From positions 1,713,498 to 1,777,497 of the forward strand of contig NW_020946557.1 in assembly GCF_900497805.2 (NCBI RefSeq): a stretch of DNA of 64,000 bases. Reading direction: 5' to 3'. Under the pieces are notes generated by a model. That model was given only the letters and a program-made list of their open reading frames with translations. It was not told the DNA's origin and ran no database searches. The first letter of the stretch is position 1. Every line of letters begins with the position of its first letter. Of this stretch, positions 1-10,530 are shown in pieces. A program made the translations under genes and the position numbers. This DNA is from Vombatus ursinus (Eukaryota > Chordata > Mammalia > Diprotodontia > Vombatidae).

Positions 1-177
1 GTGTGCGTATACGCACACATATATAGAGAGAGAGACAGAGACAGAGATTTAAAGTAGAATTTGTATATATATGTATATATAGTAGAATATACACTTATAC
101 ACAGATGTATAGTAGAATATACACTTATACACAGATGAATATATATATATTCATCTGTGTATAAGTTATCCCCCAGA
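1..177. repeat. AT/AC-rich simple repeat with a duplicated 30-bp unit
   Basis: The block is low-complexity TA, CA and GA repeats. A 30-bp unit at 78-107 is repeated exactly at 108-137, which shows recent local tandem duplication. The second copy runs into a palindrome (listed separately). No gene is visible. Confidence 0.85.
123..166. repeat. Perfect 44-bp palindrome
   Basis: The left arm (123-144) begins acttatacacagatg and the right arm (145-166) is its exact reverse complement, with an AT core and no spacer. It could extrude as a cruciform. No function can be assigned. Confidence 0.9.
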
Positions 178-224
178 ACCTTCAGGACAGATAAGATCCC
201 AAGGCTTACTTATTTTTTTCCATT

Positions 225-302
225 TTTTCCTTTCTATAACTCAGTGCATTTAGCACAAAAGAGGCACAATAAATGTTCATTGAATGCTTAGTAAGTGAAC
301 TT
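225..302 (+). mobile_element. L2/MIR-type 3' end fragment
   Basis: The text resembles the usual L2/MIR3 tail (TTAGCAC..., GCACAATAAATGTTCATTGAAT). Only the last ~75 bp is present, as expected for an old 5'-truncated copy. Confidence 0.6.
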
Positions 303-435
303 ACTTTTGTTAATACTCCCAAGGATTCAGGGTATTAAAACTTTAAGACCTATAGCATAGGTTCTGTAGAAGGAAGCCTGATGCCTACCAAAGCCACTCT
401 CAAATTCTGGTAATTTTCCTACTATCTTTCTAGGT

Positions 436-640
436 CATAGGATCATAGATTTGGAACTGGAGGGAACCTCGGAGACCATTAAGTATAAACTCTCATTTTA
501 CAGATGAGGAAATCTAGTCTTGGAGAAGTTAAGTGATTTGCCCTAGGTCACATATCGAGTGTCTGGGGAAGAATCTGAACCCAAGTCTTCCTGACCCCCA
601 AGTCTAATGTTTTATTCACTATTCTTTGCTGCCTCTAACT
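436..640 (+). mobile_element. MIR/THER-like SINE
   Basis: It has the full run of family landmarks: 'catagatttggaactggagg', 'cattttacagatgaggaaa', 'aagttaagtgatttgccc', a 'gaacccaagtcttcctgac' segment and a 'tattcactattctttgctgcc' tail. It is old and diverged. Confidence 0.8.
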
Positions 641-847
641 TTAATCTTGATGAAAAGATGAAGCTATGGTCAATTAGGAGAAGCAGGAGCAGCAAATGCA
701 AAGAAGAATGCCTTTATAGGATCATAGATTTAGAACTAAAAACTCTATTTTTCCTTGTGTGTTGATTGGGCATAATAGTACTCACCCCACTGTATTGTTT
801 TATAGATTAGATGAAATAGTAAAACTTAAAAGCTTTAAAAAAACATC

Positions 848-971
848 TGAACCCAGGCTTACTCAATAAATCCTAGATTACCAGGATGAAGGACACTTGT
901 AATGATAGTAATAATAATAATGTAGCCTTTCATCATGGTAGTCTAGGATTTGTTAAGTAAGCCTAGGTTCA
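848..971. repeat. Imperfect inverted repeat (46-bp arms, 32-bp loop)
   Basis: The arms at 848-893 and 926-971 are reverse complements with about 7 mismatches, almost all transitions (so G:U pairs in RNA). The loop is TAA-rich. It could be an old hairpin MITE or a hairpin RNA precursor; the sequence does not decide. Confidence 0.75.
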
Positions 972-1600
972 TAGTCTTTCTGTGAAACATTCAGATATAA
1001 GGAAAGGAAGGAGAAGGACGATTATCTCTTTAAATTATCTAGGGCTAGTGTCTTGGAGTAAAGGAGGACTAAATCTCAGAGATCCTTCCCAACATTCAGG
1101 GTTTGCAATCTGTGGGTCTGACTGACAATCGAGAGGTCAAGACTTCCTCATGGCCCTTGCTATTTTGACCCTGAAAATGACCTTCTGATTCCCCCTGACT
1201 ACAATTAGAGAAGAGGAGGACAGCACAGCTGGAGTGTGGGGAGAAAAGTCCTTGGTTTCTTGACTTTTATCTGCTTTTCTATCTTTATGCTCCTAGCTTC
1301 TTTCTTCCCCTTCCCTTTTCTCACTAGGTCCTCTCTCCAAGCTTGTTCCTGTGGCCTTCTCCTCTTACTCTTTGTTTATTTTCCTTAATCAGTGCCATAT
1401 TCTGCCTTTGTTAAAGTGAACATTCTTACAAAAACCAAAATATACACATTCCATTTCTCTATATAAATTATAGCTGTACAAACTTCTTTTTTTGGCTTTG
1501 AATACTCCTGAGGATTTTTTTATTTCAGATACATGATACCATTGGTTAGGAGAATTCCCCATGAGAAAATTTCTTTTATCCATGTAGTTGGTCAAATTTC
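972..1600. other. No feature recognised
   Basis: Apparently unique, AT-rich sequence with short pyrimidine runs near 1260-1390. No repeat landmark, splice-flanked reading frame or RNA gene was seen. The 68-codon frame here lacks any recognisable motif. Confidence 0.5.
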
Positions 1601-1607
1601 TGCAACT

Positions 1608-1755
1608 TATAAGATCATAGATTTAGAGCTGGAAGGACTATAGAGGTCATTGAGTTCAACTCCCTAATTTATAGTTAAAGATACTGAGGCCCAAAGTTAA
1701 GTGACTTACACCAGGTAGTGAGGGGCAGAGCTGGGATAAGAACCCAGGGATATTC
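1608..1755 (+). mobile_element. MIR/THER-like SINE
   Basis: It starts at 'gatcatagatttagagctgg' and runs through 'actgaggcccaaagttaagtg' to 'aagaacccaggga'. The 3' end is truncated. Confidence 0.8.
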
Positions 1756-2284
1756 CAAACAATTTGTATATACATTGAATTACACCTGGGATTGGCTATA
1801 GGAAATCCCAATGCAAATTCTTTTCTAAAACAAAGGAACATTTCTTAATTCCCTTTTTTTCTGGTAAATATTGATTTCTACATGTTAGGTTTATTTAACA
1901 CAGGGTTTAAATGCACAAATTCCTAACAGGGCAGTTACTCTGCAAAGACTAGCTCTGTAAATATCCTTTCCATGCCTTGTGATGATTGCAATATGCCCTT
2001 ATGATGGCATTCAAAGGGATGTTTTGGAAATGAATCTCTAATGGGATTTTGACAGCTGTAATAGACAAGATGGGCAAGCTGTATTTCTATGTTATGACAG
2101 TGTTGATAAAAGGGGAAAGCCTATGATCTTCAGATGTCTTAGACTTCAGTACTTCAGAGGATCTGTGATTTCCTCCTTATGAGCACGGCTTCCACTAATG
2201 TGCAAATTGAGTCCCCTTGGACTCCTTAGTGGTCAATGTCATGGCTTACTATGAAGCATATAATTAGTGTCAATCTGTCAATTA
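1756..2284. other. Unique block, no repeat recognised
   Basis: About 530 bp without SINE, LINE or simple-repeat text, with a more even base mix than its flanks. No coding evidence. It could be conserved noncoding DNA but nothing in one sequence can show that. Confidence 0.45.
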
Positions 2285-2815
2285 TCACTGTGTATGGGGT
2301 GTTCATTGAGGACTAGCCCAGCCCTTTTCAGGGCTACTCCTTTGGTGTCCATCTCTCACCCAACTCTTATCTGTGACTCCAAGAAGCTGTAGCATATGCA
2401 GCAGCCACACTGCAATCAAACCATCTCAGCACATGGGCTAAACCAGGAAGAAGGTAAATGAAAGGCCTCTAACCCATCAATGAGTTAAGGGGATATCTAC
2501 CCTAAACATGTGGAGACTTCCCCTGGCAGAATGAATGGATGAGAACATTCCAACAGTCATGAAGACAGCTGAAGCAGATGCTGTGGAGCACTTAGAGCTT
2601 TGTCAGATGATGAAAACACCAAGGTCATCCACTGCATCCCTGGCCATCATCAATCATCTTGACTTTTGTCTTGCTGCTGGACTTCGATGACCTGGAAGAG
2701 AAAGTAAGGCTGATGACTTCATGTAACTCTGCCTCATTTAATTCCAATTCACATGCAAGTCAAGGTGTCACTCCATAATATCACTGGTCACCTTCAAAAA
2801 TGAACAAAATAATTA
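2285..2815 (+). mobile_element. Diverged copy of a marsupial interspersed repeat
   Basis: The 3' half (about 2580-2815) is the reverse complement of two other copies in this window (54963-55255 and 55830-56012). Shared blocks include 'aagtaaggctgatgacttc' and 'cacatgcaagtcaaggtg'. The shared ends and repeat number show a dispersed family. I do not assign a family name. Confidence 0.65.
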
Positions 2816-3493
2816 GTCTCAATCCATCAATGAGCATTATTAATTGCCAACTTTTTACCGGGCTCCAGGGTGGTCAAATAACTTGTAATAACCTCTCCAA
2901 ACTTCGCTGGGGTAGCCCTCATATAAAAGTCACATGGCCAGTTTCCAAGCCCATAGTTAAAGCTTTTTCAGGGAGGTAGAACCTACCAAAGTTTATTCTC
3001 TGATAATATAATTTTTGATTATATTATATTGGGTTACCTCCATAATGATTTAAGATGTAACTGTCTCAGAGATGAGCTTCTGAGACTCAGGAGCTCTCAA
3101 AGTTTAAACAAGGGGCACCATGGAAAACTGTGGATATTTTCAAGTTTTTGTGGTTTTGAAAAGGACTTTTTGAAAGAAGCCCATGTGGTTAGGTGGACAG
3201 ACTGACAATGGTCACACTAAGGGAGTCCTTGGAATAGTTTCAATGTGGCTTGGCTCCCCTCTACTTGCCAGGATGTGTGGGCAGAGATGAATAGAAGACA
3301 GGGCAGCACCTGAGGTGTTCATGATGGTAAGCCAGGAAACAGATTAATGGAGATTGGTGGTGGTACAAGGCACTAACCAGATACAGGTACAAGTGAAAGT
3401 AGAGGAATTAATAGATTGAGTTTGGAAGGACATTTCCAAAAGACCTTCATGAGGTTCTTTCTAGGGTAATTTTACATCTTTCCCAGGAGTATA
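2816..3493. other. No feature recognised
   Basis: AT-rich sequence between two repeats. A short inverted 'ataatataatttttgattatattat' style AT stem lies near 3004-3030. No gene or named repeat is supported. Confidence 0.45.
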
Positions 3494-3501
3494 ATCTAGA
3501 G

Positions 3502-4279
3502 CAGCACTTCTTAAACTGTGTATCTAGGGTCATGTAACTGAATGTGGGGGTCGTGAAAAATTTGGCAACAGTAAAAGGTTTTTGAATGTGCAACGACCAA
3601 AAATCAATTCAAAATCAAGCATAATGAATCTTAGGTGCTCTGTCAGTGCTTGCCCATGTTACATCATGCAACTTCACTACAGTCTTGGTTCTGAACACAC
3701 GATATGAGCACTTTGCACTGTACATGGTGTCATGTCACACAACACCAATGAACCCTGCCAGAAACACCTTGGCTTAGATTCAAGAATATTGTATGTTATG
3801 AATTGCAGTATTTTTACCGTACATACAAAATTGTTAAATGAATTTTGGCTTGGGATTATGACAGAATTTCCAACAGTTTCTAAAATGGCCCTGAACACGC
3901 TTCTGCCATTTTGTACTATGTATTAATGCAAAGTGGCATACTCGGCATTGATGAACATGACATCAAAATATCGATCAACTCTGAAAAAACAATGAAGATG
4001 TTTTACGTCCTGTAGTATCAAATATTCCACCAAGATTTAATTCTTTATGTAAAAATAAACAAGCACATCCATCTCATTAGTATGCAAATTTGCTTTGATC
4101 TTTACTAAGTGGTAAAGTTATATGTATACCAAAGAACTGCTTTAAAATAAATTTCTTTATGATGTATTATCAGTAAATGTTTGATTTTTATACCTATTTT
4201 ATATACATGTGTACCCAGGGTCCCAAAAATTTTCTTCGGTGAAAAGGGGTCATGAGTGGAAAAAATTTAAGAAGCTCTG
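3502..4279 (+). mobile_element. hAT (Charlie-like) DNA transposon, internally deleted
   Basis: The ends form terminal inverted repeats: 'cagcacttcttaaactgtg' on the left and 'tttaagaagctctg' on the right. They are flanked by 8-bp target duplications atctagag (3494-3501) and acctagag (4280-4287), one mismatch, the length hAT elements make. Sub-terminal text ('gggggtcgtgaaaaatttgg', 'aaaaggggtcatgagtgg') matches marsupial OposCharlie-type ends as I know them. At 778 bp it is much shorter than an autonomous hAT (2.5-4 kb) and keeps only the transposase C-terminus, so it is a non-autonomous deletion product. Confidence 0.87.
3732..4080 (+). pseudogene. hAT transposase C-terminal fragment
   Basis: A plus-strand frame reads ...LNEFWLGIMTEFPTVS, KMALNTLLPFCTMY, a stop, then CKVAYSALMNMTSKYRSTLK. 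After a frame change it reads NEDVLRPVVSNIPPRFNSLC and ends QAHPSH before a stop. This is the pattern of the hAT C-terminal dimerisation region ('A...LLPF.TTYLCE..FSAL...K.K.R..L'), where a transposase pairs with itself. One stop (Y-stop-C, normally L) and at least one frame change make it dead. The N-terminal zinc finger and catalytic core are absent. Confidence 0.8.
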
Positions 4280-4287
4280 ACCTAGAG

Positions 4288-4664
4288 GAGGTTTTCTATC
4301 TACTTGCCTTTGTCCCTGAAGTGCCTCACTGTTTACCAGTTCAAAACTCACTTCCTGCAGAATTGAAGGGGAAGAGGGAAAATCCATTTATCGCTTTATT
4401 AGATTCCAACTAAAGCTGCCAACACTTGGAGTTATAAGTCTAACTATTTACTTTTGTTTCCATGTTTTTAGCAAGTACTAATGAAAGACAAAAACAAAAT
4501 GGAAATCTCCTCCCCCATTAAATGGCCATTTATCATGAGTTTAATCTGTCTATAAGGTAACAATTTAAGATTGAGAGAGAAAATTTACTCAACAGGAGAA
4601 ACTGATATTACTATTATTATACCAGAATATCAGCATGTAGAGAGTGAATGAGTTTGCTGTTTTA
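4288..4664. other. No feature recognised
   Basis: About 375 bp of AT-rich sequence between the hAT element and a probable L1 tail. No repeat or coding signal seen. Confidence 0.4.
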
Positions 4665-5400
4665 TTTTTTATTTTAAAATTTTTTTTATTTTTTATTTTA
4701 AACTTAAACAGTAAAACTTATATAATAAAAAAGTGAAAGAAACATATTATAAACTTAAACGTTGAAACTTAAATACAAAGAAAAGAATAAAAGCAATGTT
4801 GTACACAGGAGAACATAAAAGAGGTTTCAAAATAAATAGCAATAAATTTTCATTTCAAGAAAGTCAATGTAATAGCCACTACACATTGTGCTCAGAGCTG
4901 TCCATCTTTGCTTCCTTGTAAGTTTTCTTTTGTTCTCTACCAGGCAATTTTTACTTGTTTACTTATTTGTTCTTCCCCCAGTTCCTCTCCCCCCCAGAAG
5001 AAGGCTACAATTAAGCACACATATATTTATATACATACATACACACACATATATGCACATATACATGAGTATGCATATACATACATACACATACAAAGAT
5101 TATATATACACATATATACATACCTACCTACCTACATACACCTACATACACACATATATATATACTTAGATATCTATAATCATATTCACATATAGACATA
5201 TACATTCATATGCATCTATGTAAGACTATACTATACTTATTTGTCCTCTGTTTCTCTGAGGGTGGATAACCTCTTCTTTCATAAGTCTGAGTCTTTTCAT
5301 ATTTTTCCAAGTCTATCAACTCATCATAATCTATACCACAGCAATATTCCAACTTCATACTGTCTAGTTATTTTAGATAGTCCAAGAGTTTGCTGTTTTA
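4665..5400 (-). mobile_element. Probable old L1 3' UTR fragment
   Basis: On the minus strand the piece ends in an A-rich tail (T-rich at 4665-4700). It holds text like the marsupial L1 3' UTR ('gagggtggataacctcttc', 'cataagtct', 'agcaatattcc' near 5255-5350). It is strongly diverged and interrupted by an ATAC microsatellite, so the call is tentative. Confidence 0.45.
5010..5220. repeat. AT/AC microsatellite (ATAC, ACCT units)
   Basis: Low-complexity TA, CATA and CCTA units, about 200 bp. The two overlapping long open frames here (IYIHTYTH-type repeats) are artefacts of the simple repeat. Confidence 0.9.
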
Positions 5401-6080
5401 CATAAATTTCCAGAATGCATATGAACCTATACATGATAGGAGAATACTTTTTGTTATTCTTCTGGAAGCAAGTATGAGGGGAAAAAAAAACCAAAAACAA
5501 AAGTAGTAATGGAATGGGTAATAGAGGCCTGGTGTAGGGCAAGGGTTTGGGCATTTAAAATTTTTTTTTTCCTGAGACTGTCTTTGGTGTTCTGTCCTAA
5601 GGCAACTGCTGTTTCTCTTTTTACCTTTACTCTGGAGCTCAAAAATCTTCTGTTAAATGCATTCATCCTCAGGGCTCCCTGAGCTAAGTGAAATCCAAAT
5701 AGGGGCATACAACCCCATAATAGGTGGACCCCTAACACATACTCCTATTACAAAGATGTTGGAGGAAAATGCTAGTGGAATCTTATGCAACCTGTAGCCC
5801 ATTATAGATATCCTGGGATCACATTTTCCTGGCTTAATCTTTAGGTCTTCTTAATAATAACTTTCTGGCTCATTTCATTTCCAGTTAGAAATATCCCTGG
5901 AAGCACCAGAAATCTGCCTCTTATTTCTCAAGGCCTCCACCTCTTACAGTCAGCCAAGCCTAGCTATGAACTAACAACATACTAAATTACTTTTTAGGGA
6001 TAGTAACTGGATCTGTAATTTCATTTCGATAGGGAGCTCTCTAGACTGCAGATCAGCATCTTCTCTGTAAGTCATCTTCT
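5401..6080. other. No feature recognised
   Basis: Unique-looking sequence. The 94- and 76-codon minus-strand frames overlap each other and show no domain or compositional sign of coding. Confidence 0.45.
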
Positions 6081-6084
6081 CTGT

Positions 6085-6230
6085 GGTCTTAGAGATTTTC
6101 CTAGAGCCCTGAGAATTTATGTGACTTGTCCAGGGTAACCCAATCAGTATATATTAGAAACAGAACCTGAACTCAGGTTTTCCTGGTTCTGAGGTCAGCT
6201 TTCTATGCAATATTCCATGTTGTCTGTGCA
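6085..6230 (+). mobile_element. MIR-like SINE 3' part
   Basis: Core and tail text are visible: 'atgtgacttgtccagggt', 'cctgaactcaggttttcctg' and 'ctatgcaatattccatg'. The 5' half is missing. Confidence 0.65.
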
Positions 6231-7105
6231 TAGTGCTAATATACTAATATATAGCCCATATTTATAATTATTAGTACTAACATATTGATAATTAAAAGGC
6301 ATACAAGGGTCCCAGAAGAAACTAGTATCTTAATCCATTAGTAAAGAAACAGTTATAGATCATCTTCCAGTGGGTTCCAGGGGGTCAGACAGCCCCTTTA
6401 AGAAGCTTTCTGCCTCATTCACTGCTATCTCTGATACTAGAACCAGACTAAGGCCCCTCCTTTTCTTTGTGTTGCCTTATCTCTGTTTGCTTACTATCTC
6501 CTGCCTTTACAACTGTAGTGACTACTATCTTTTAGTATGGTATTTAAGCTATGAGCTTGGCTTTAGGAACACTGTCTTATAGGAAGTTACAGCTATCATT
6601 TTCTGTATTATTTTTTTCCCTCCCAGAAGCCCCTCCTCAGAACTTTTAAGAAAATACCCTTGGGTTTTTCTTCCATTCTGTGCAAGGGAAGGGAAAAAGA
6701 ACCAAACCTCAGAATTTCTCAGATTCTTTGCCAAGCATCTTCTCTGTATGGGCCTGTTGTAATTAAAATATCATTTGTTATAAATACTATAAAAGGAATT
6801 TCTACTGTGCTCCAAAAGGAATAGAAAGGAAGATATTCTAAGAGAAGCTGTGCATCTATTTGCAAGAAGATCAACAAAAAATAAGCTGAATCCATTAGAA
6901 GCTGGTGCCATTCCATCTAGCTTTCTCTAGCCATAAGTCTTTTTCTTTTTTTGGAAAATTTTTTCTTCTGAACTTAACAAACACCAAAAAAGACAAGCAC
7001 TTCCGTATGTGAAGTAGAACAGAAACGAAGATTTGTACCTGAACCTAAGAAATTTCATTACCTTTTAAAAGTATATAATAAATTCCACATGTCATTTCCA
7101 AAGAA
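6231..7105. other. No feature recognised
   Basis: About 870 bp of unique AT-rich sequence. No repeat family, splice-bounded frame or RNA gene supported. Confidence 0.45.
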
Positions 7106-7107
7106 AT

Positions 7108-7190
7108 CAATCCAAGTCAAGCCAGCAAGTATTTATTAAGCCTCTACTATGTGTCAGGTACTATACTAAGCTCAGTGCTAAGCATATGTC
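7108..7190 (+). mobile_element. SINE/LINE fragment of the 'tatttattaagc' type
   Basis: The stretch reads 'agtatttattaagcctctac', 'tgtgtcaggtactatactaa', a common opening of MIR-related marsupial repeats. Only ~80 bp is preserved before the microsatellite. Confidence 0.6.
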
Positions 7191-7224
7191 TTTGTTTCCT
7201 ACTGATTTTCCTTGTATTTTCTGT

Positions 7225-7370
7225 ACATTCATATATATATATATATATAATATGTATATATATGTGTCTGTGTGTTTGTGCTTGTATGTATGTGTATATA
7301 CACATACATACACACATATTATGTATATATATATGTATATCTATATATCTATTTCATTTTGGTAACCATA
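7225..7370. repeat. TA/TG microsatellite
   Basis: (TA)n, TGTG and ACAT runs, probably grown from the A-rich tail of the preceding fragment. Confidence 0.9.
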
Positions 7371-7691
7371 TCAATGGTGCCATCCTATCCCCAAATTGAA
7401 GAAGAAAACAAACCCTTGAATCATATATACTAGGGAAACAAAACAAATCTCCACATTGGCAATGTCTAGAAATGAATATTTCACTCTGGACGTTGAGTTT
7501 ACCACCTCTCTGTTAAGAGATAGAAAGTATGTTTCATCACTGGTCCTCTGGATTCAAGGTTGGCTGTTAACCTATTAGAGTTTTTCAGAGGCCAACGTGC
7601 CAATGTGAGGAGTAAGACCTTTGCTCTCCTTATTCAGACAAATGGATGACTATGTCATTCATTGACACTCATCCATAAAATGAAGGGGTTG
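7371..7691. other. No feature recognised
   Basis: About 320 bp of unique sequence with no repeat or coding landmark. Confidence 0.4.
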
Positions 7692-7885
7692 ACTTGTAGA
7701 TCGAGAGCTGGAACTGACTTTAAAAGTTATCTCTTCCAACCTCTTTCATTAGCATGGTGCCTGGCACATAGTAAGCTCTTAATAAATGTTTTTTCCAGTT
7801 TTCAAATTTACAGTTTAGGACAGTGAAGTTTAGAGTGAGGTGAGGGGACTTGTCCAAAGTCAGGATTCAAAATACACTATACCAC
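7692..7885 (+). mobile_element. MIR-like SINE with an embedded L2-type tail
   Basis: The 5' part ('agctggaactgactttaaaa') and 3' part ('gaggggacttgtccaaagt') belong to one MIR-like copy. Between them (about 7742-7797) lies 'atggtgcctggcacatagta' plus 'taataaatg', the L2/MIR3 3' end. This suggests a ~55-bp insertion of a truncated tail. Confidence 0.65.
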
Positions 7886-7954
7886 AATGTCCACAACCTA
7901 AAGTCTCTCCCAATCATGATATCTTTTTTAAAATGTTAGGTGACATTTAATAGT

Positions 7955-8452
7955 AATGATGATGCTAATAATCATAACATTTATATATCTCTTTAAGGTT
8001 TGCAAAGTGCTTTGCATTCTCATCTTTGATCCTCACAACAATCCTGTAAGTTTGTTGTTGTTGTTGAGTTGTTTCAGTTGCGTACAACTTCTTGGGACCC
8101 CATTTGGGGTTTTCTTTGCAAAGATACTGAGTGGTTTGCCATTTCCTTCTTCAGCTCATTTTATAGATGAGGAAATTGATGGAAACAATGTTAAGTGAAT
8201 TGCCTGGGGTCACACAACTAGTAAGTTTCTGAAGCCAGATTTGAACTCTGGAAAATGAGTCTTCTTGACTGCGGGCCTGGTATCCACTAAAACACTGCTT
8301 TTTATTATCCCATTTCATAGAGGAGGAAACTGGCAGACAGAAGTTAAATGATATACAGAGGGTCACAAAACTGGAAAGTGTCTGAGTCAGGATTTTGAAC
8401 TCAGGGCTTTTTGACTCCATGTCCAATACTGTATCTATTGCACCACAATTGT
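7955..8452 (+). mobile_element. MIR-like SINE split by Mar1
   Basis: The left part (7955-8055) has 'aaggtttgcaaagtgctttg' and 'tgatcctcacaacaatcctg'. The right part (8298-8452) resumes in register with 'tattatcccatttcatagag' and 'gaggaaactggcagaca'. The Mar1 copy between them therefore arrived later. Confidence 0.8.
8056..8297 (-). mobile_element. Mar1 CORE-SINE (nested)
   Basis: The reverse strand carries the Mar1 order: tRNA-like head, CORE ('tgacttgcc'-type), then the BovB/RTE-type tail, seen here as 'gttgttgttgagttgtttca', 'ggaccccatttggggttttc', 'ggtttgccatttccttcttc'. It sits inside a MIR-like SINE. Confidence 0.85.
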
Positions 8453-10300
8453 TTCTTAATTGTTTACCATGGGTCAGATTATTCTAGGGGCTAGGAAAGG
8501 AAGAAAGGAAGAAAACAGTCCCAGTCCTAAAGGGGATTATATTGGACTTGAATTAATGTTAAGCACTTTCAAAGGATTTATTTCTATTAGAATAATATGT
8601 TTGTCTGCATTAATGCATCTTTGGTTAAATCTCTGGGAATTTTCTACCAATGATAATTCCTAGGTCTCCTCGTAGACTTGCATAGTTGAGTTGGAAGATG
8701 CCTTGGTGAATTTCTTCTTGATGACACACTCTCACTCTCACATTGCAGGCAAAGAAGAGCTTAGGAGCCATTGATGATGCCTGTCTGCATTTTAAGATCG
8801 TTGCATTTAAACCCTGTACAGCTCTTCTCTTGAATTACTTTAGGTTTTACCACTAAGCAAGCCAAAGGGCTTCTTAAAGCCCTTCTTTGGGTGGAATAAT
8901 GGTTTTCTCAAACACTCTATGAATGATTCCAAAAAAAGAGAAAAAAAGAGTTCTTCCACAAATTGCACTGTCAGCAGAGGACACAACTCTCCTTTGATCT
9001 TTAAGTTCTTTTCCGATGCATTTTAAAAAGGGAGAAAAGTCCAATCTTTTTCCTGAGCTATTTTTCCTTCAAATGCTCCTTAAATTTCCATCCATTACAT
9101 CATCCATGAGACTTGAAATATACACATATACCAATTGAGGTGAGTGCATCCCATACTGAAAATATTCAAGTAAAAAAATGGTAGCATAAGTATGGACACA
9201 AGGACACAACCCCAACTTCAGTGCCCTTTGTTTCTCCATCTGCAAGCCTTTCCTTGTGGGAACCATATGTTGAAAAAAATACAGAATCCAATCTTGCTTG
9301 TCCTGGAGGGCAGAGAGCAATATATGTTGTGCCCATAAGAGCCAGGGCAGATTAATCCTATAGGTAAACAATACTAGATGTCTGTGCTAGTCCCAGGAGA
9401 CATGCCCTCTTGTGATCTTGTAAAAATCTCACTTAACTTTCATTAAAGCAGAGAAAGAGAGAGCCACAGGCTGTCAGTCCAAACAAATTTCACAGTTTTT
9501 GTCTCAGCAGAGTGACTTATCAGCAAATTAAACAGTTCAACTTCAGCAGATAGTTACCAATCTGACAGCTGCACGTCAGCCCACATCAGGTAGTCAGGGC
9601 ATGTGGATGACCACAGTAATGTACCTCTTAACAAATTCAAATAGAAAACTGTTGAAAAATGGAGTTTTCAAGAAACAGAAAATGCCTTCAATTTCCTTAG
9701 AAGGATGTGAAGAGGCAGAAATGTGAAGGAAGCATTCAGCTTAACTATCTCATCCATTTCAGAAAAATCCAATTGGACGAAGAATACCAGGATGCAGACT
9801 CTGCTTTGCAACTGAATGGACAATACACAGAATGAGTTTCATTAGTATACAAGTATATCTAAGACTAATGCTGCTCATGGATGATGAATGGGCCACTGAA
9901 GTAGAGGAGTAGAAAAGATTGCCTTGCTTTTGAGACATTATTCAGTGCTTCTAGTGACTTAAAACTCTTTCTTGAAGGAAAGGCCTATCTTTATAACAAG
10001 AATATTCTTCTGATGACACTCTATGACTGTGAGTCATGGAATACTTCAGTATCTGAAGAAATGAGTAGAGCATTATCTGAAGAGCAATGCAAAGATGTGC
10101 AGTGGGCTTGAGCAACATAAATATAATCTACTCCTTTGTTCCTCATTTCTTTCAGTAATCGAAAAACTTCCTTGTATTGAAAATTATGTGAATAGTTTGG
10201 GTAGCACTTTTGTGAGGAATGGAAAAACAATCTTATGTTCTTGGGTAATGAAAGCAGATAAAAGAGTACAATTGAAATGCATTGGGAAAATTGCTTATCT
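8453..10300. other. Long block without recognised repeats
   Basis: About 1.85 kb with no SINE, LINE or microsatellite I recognise. A 100-codon minus frame (9069-9371) and a 117-codon minus frame (10021-10374) exist, but the second overlaps a SINE and neither shows a domain, so both are treated as chance. The part near 9440-9860 has several CAGCTG/TGACAGCTG-like motifs. Confidence 0.5.
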
Positions 10301-10302
10301 GA

Positions 10303-10530
10303 GAGGCAGCATGACAGAATGGGTAGAAAGGAGGCCTCAGAGGAAGGCCTGAGTTCTAGTTCTGCTTCTGACACATATTCATTGTGTGACCATAGGTGAT
10401 TTTTTCCACCTTTCAGTACCCCAGGGATCTCTTAATAACTTACATAACAGGTGTGATTCTTAATTGATAGAGGGAATTTCCTCAACAGGGAATAGTTCCT
10501 CTCTTTACCAATGAAATCTTAGGCCTGCCT
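10303..10530 (+). mobile_element. Marsupial tRNA-type SINE (Mar family)
   Basis: Head 'gaggcagcatgacagaatgg', B-box-like 'gagttctagttctgc', 'tgtgtgaccataggtg', and the tail 'agagggaatttcctcaacag' with 'accaatgaaatcttagg'. Full length but diverged. Confidence 0.75.

Noticed and set aside
4888-5195. Overlapping 93-95 codon frames with IYIHTYTH-type repeats
   Set aside because: They are products of the ATAC microsatellite; only the first ~40 codons are non-repetitive and lack any motif.
10021-10374. 117-codon reverse frame
   Set aside because: Its start lies in a SINE and no domain is visible.
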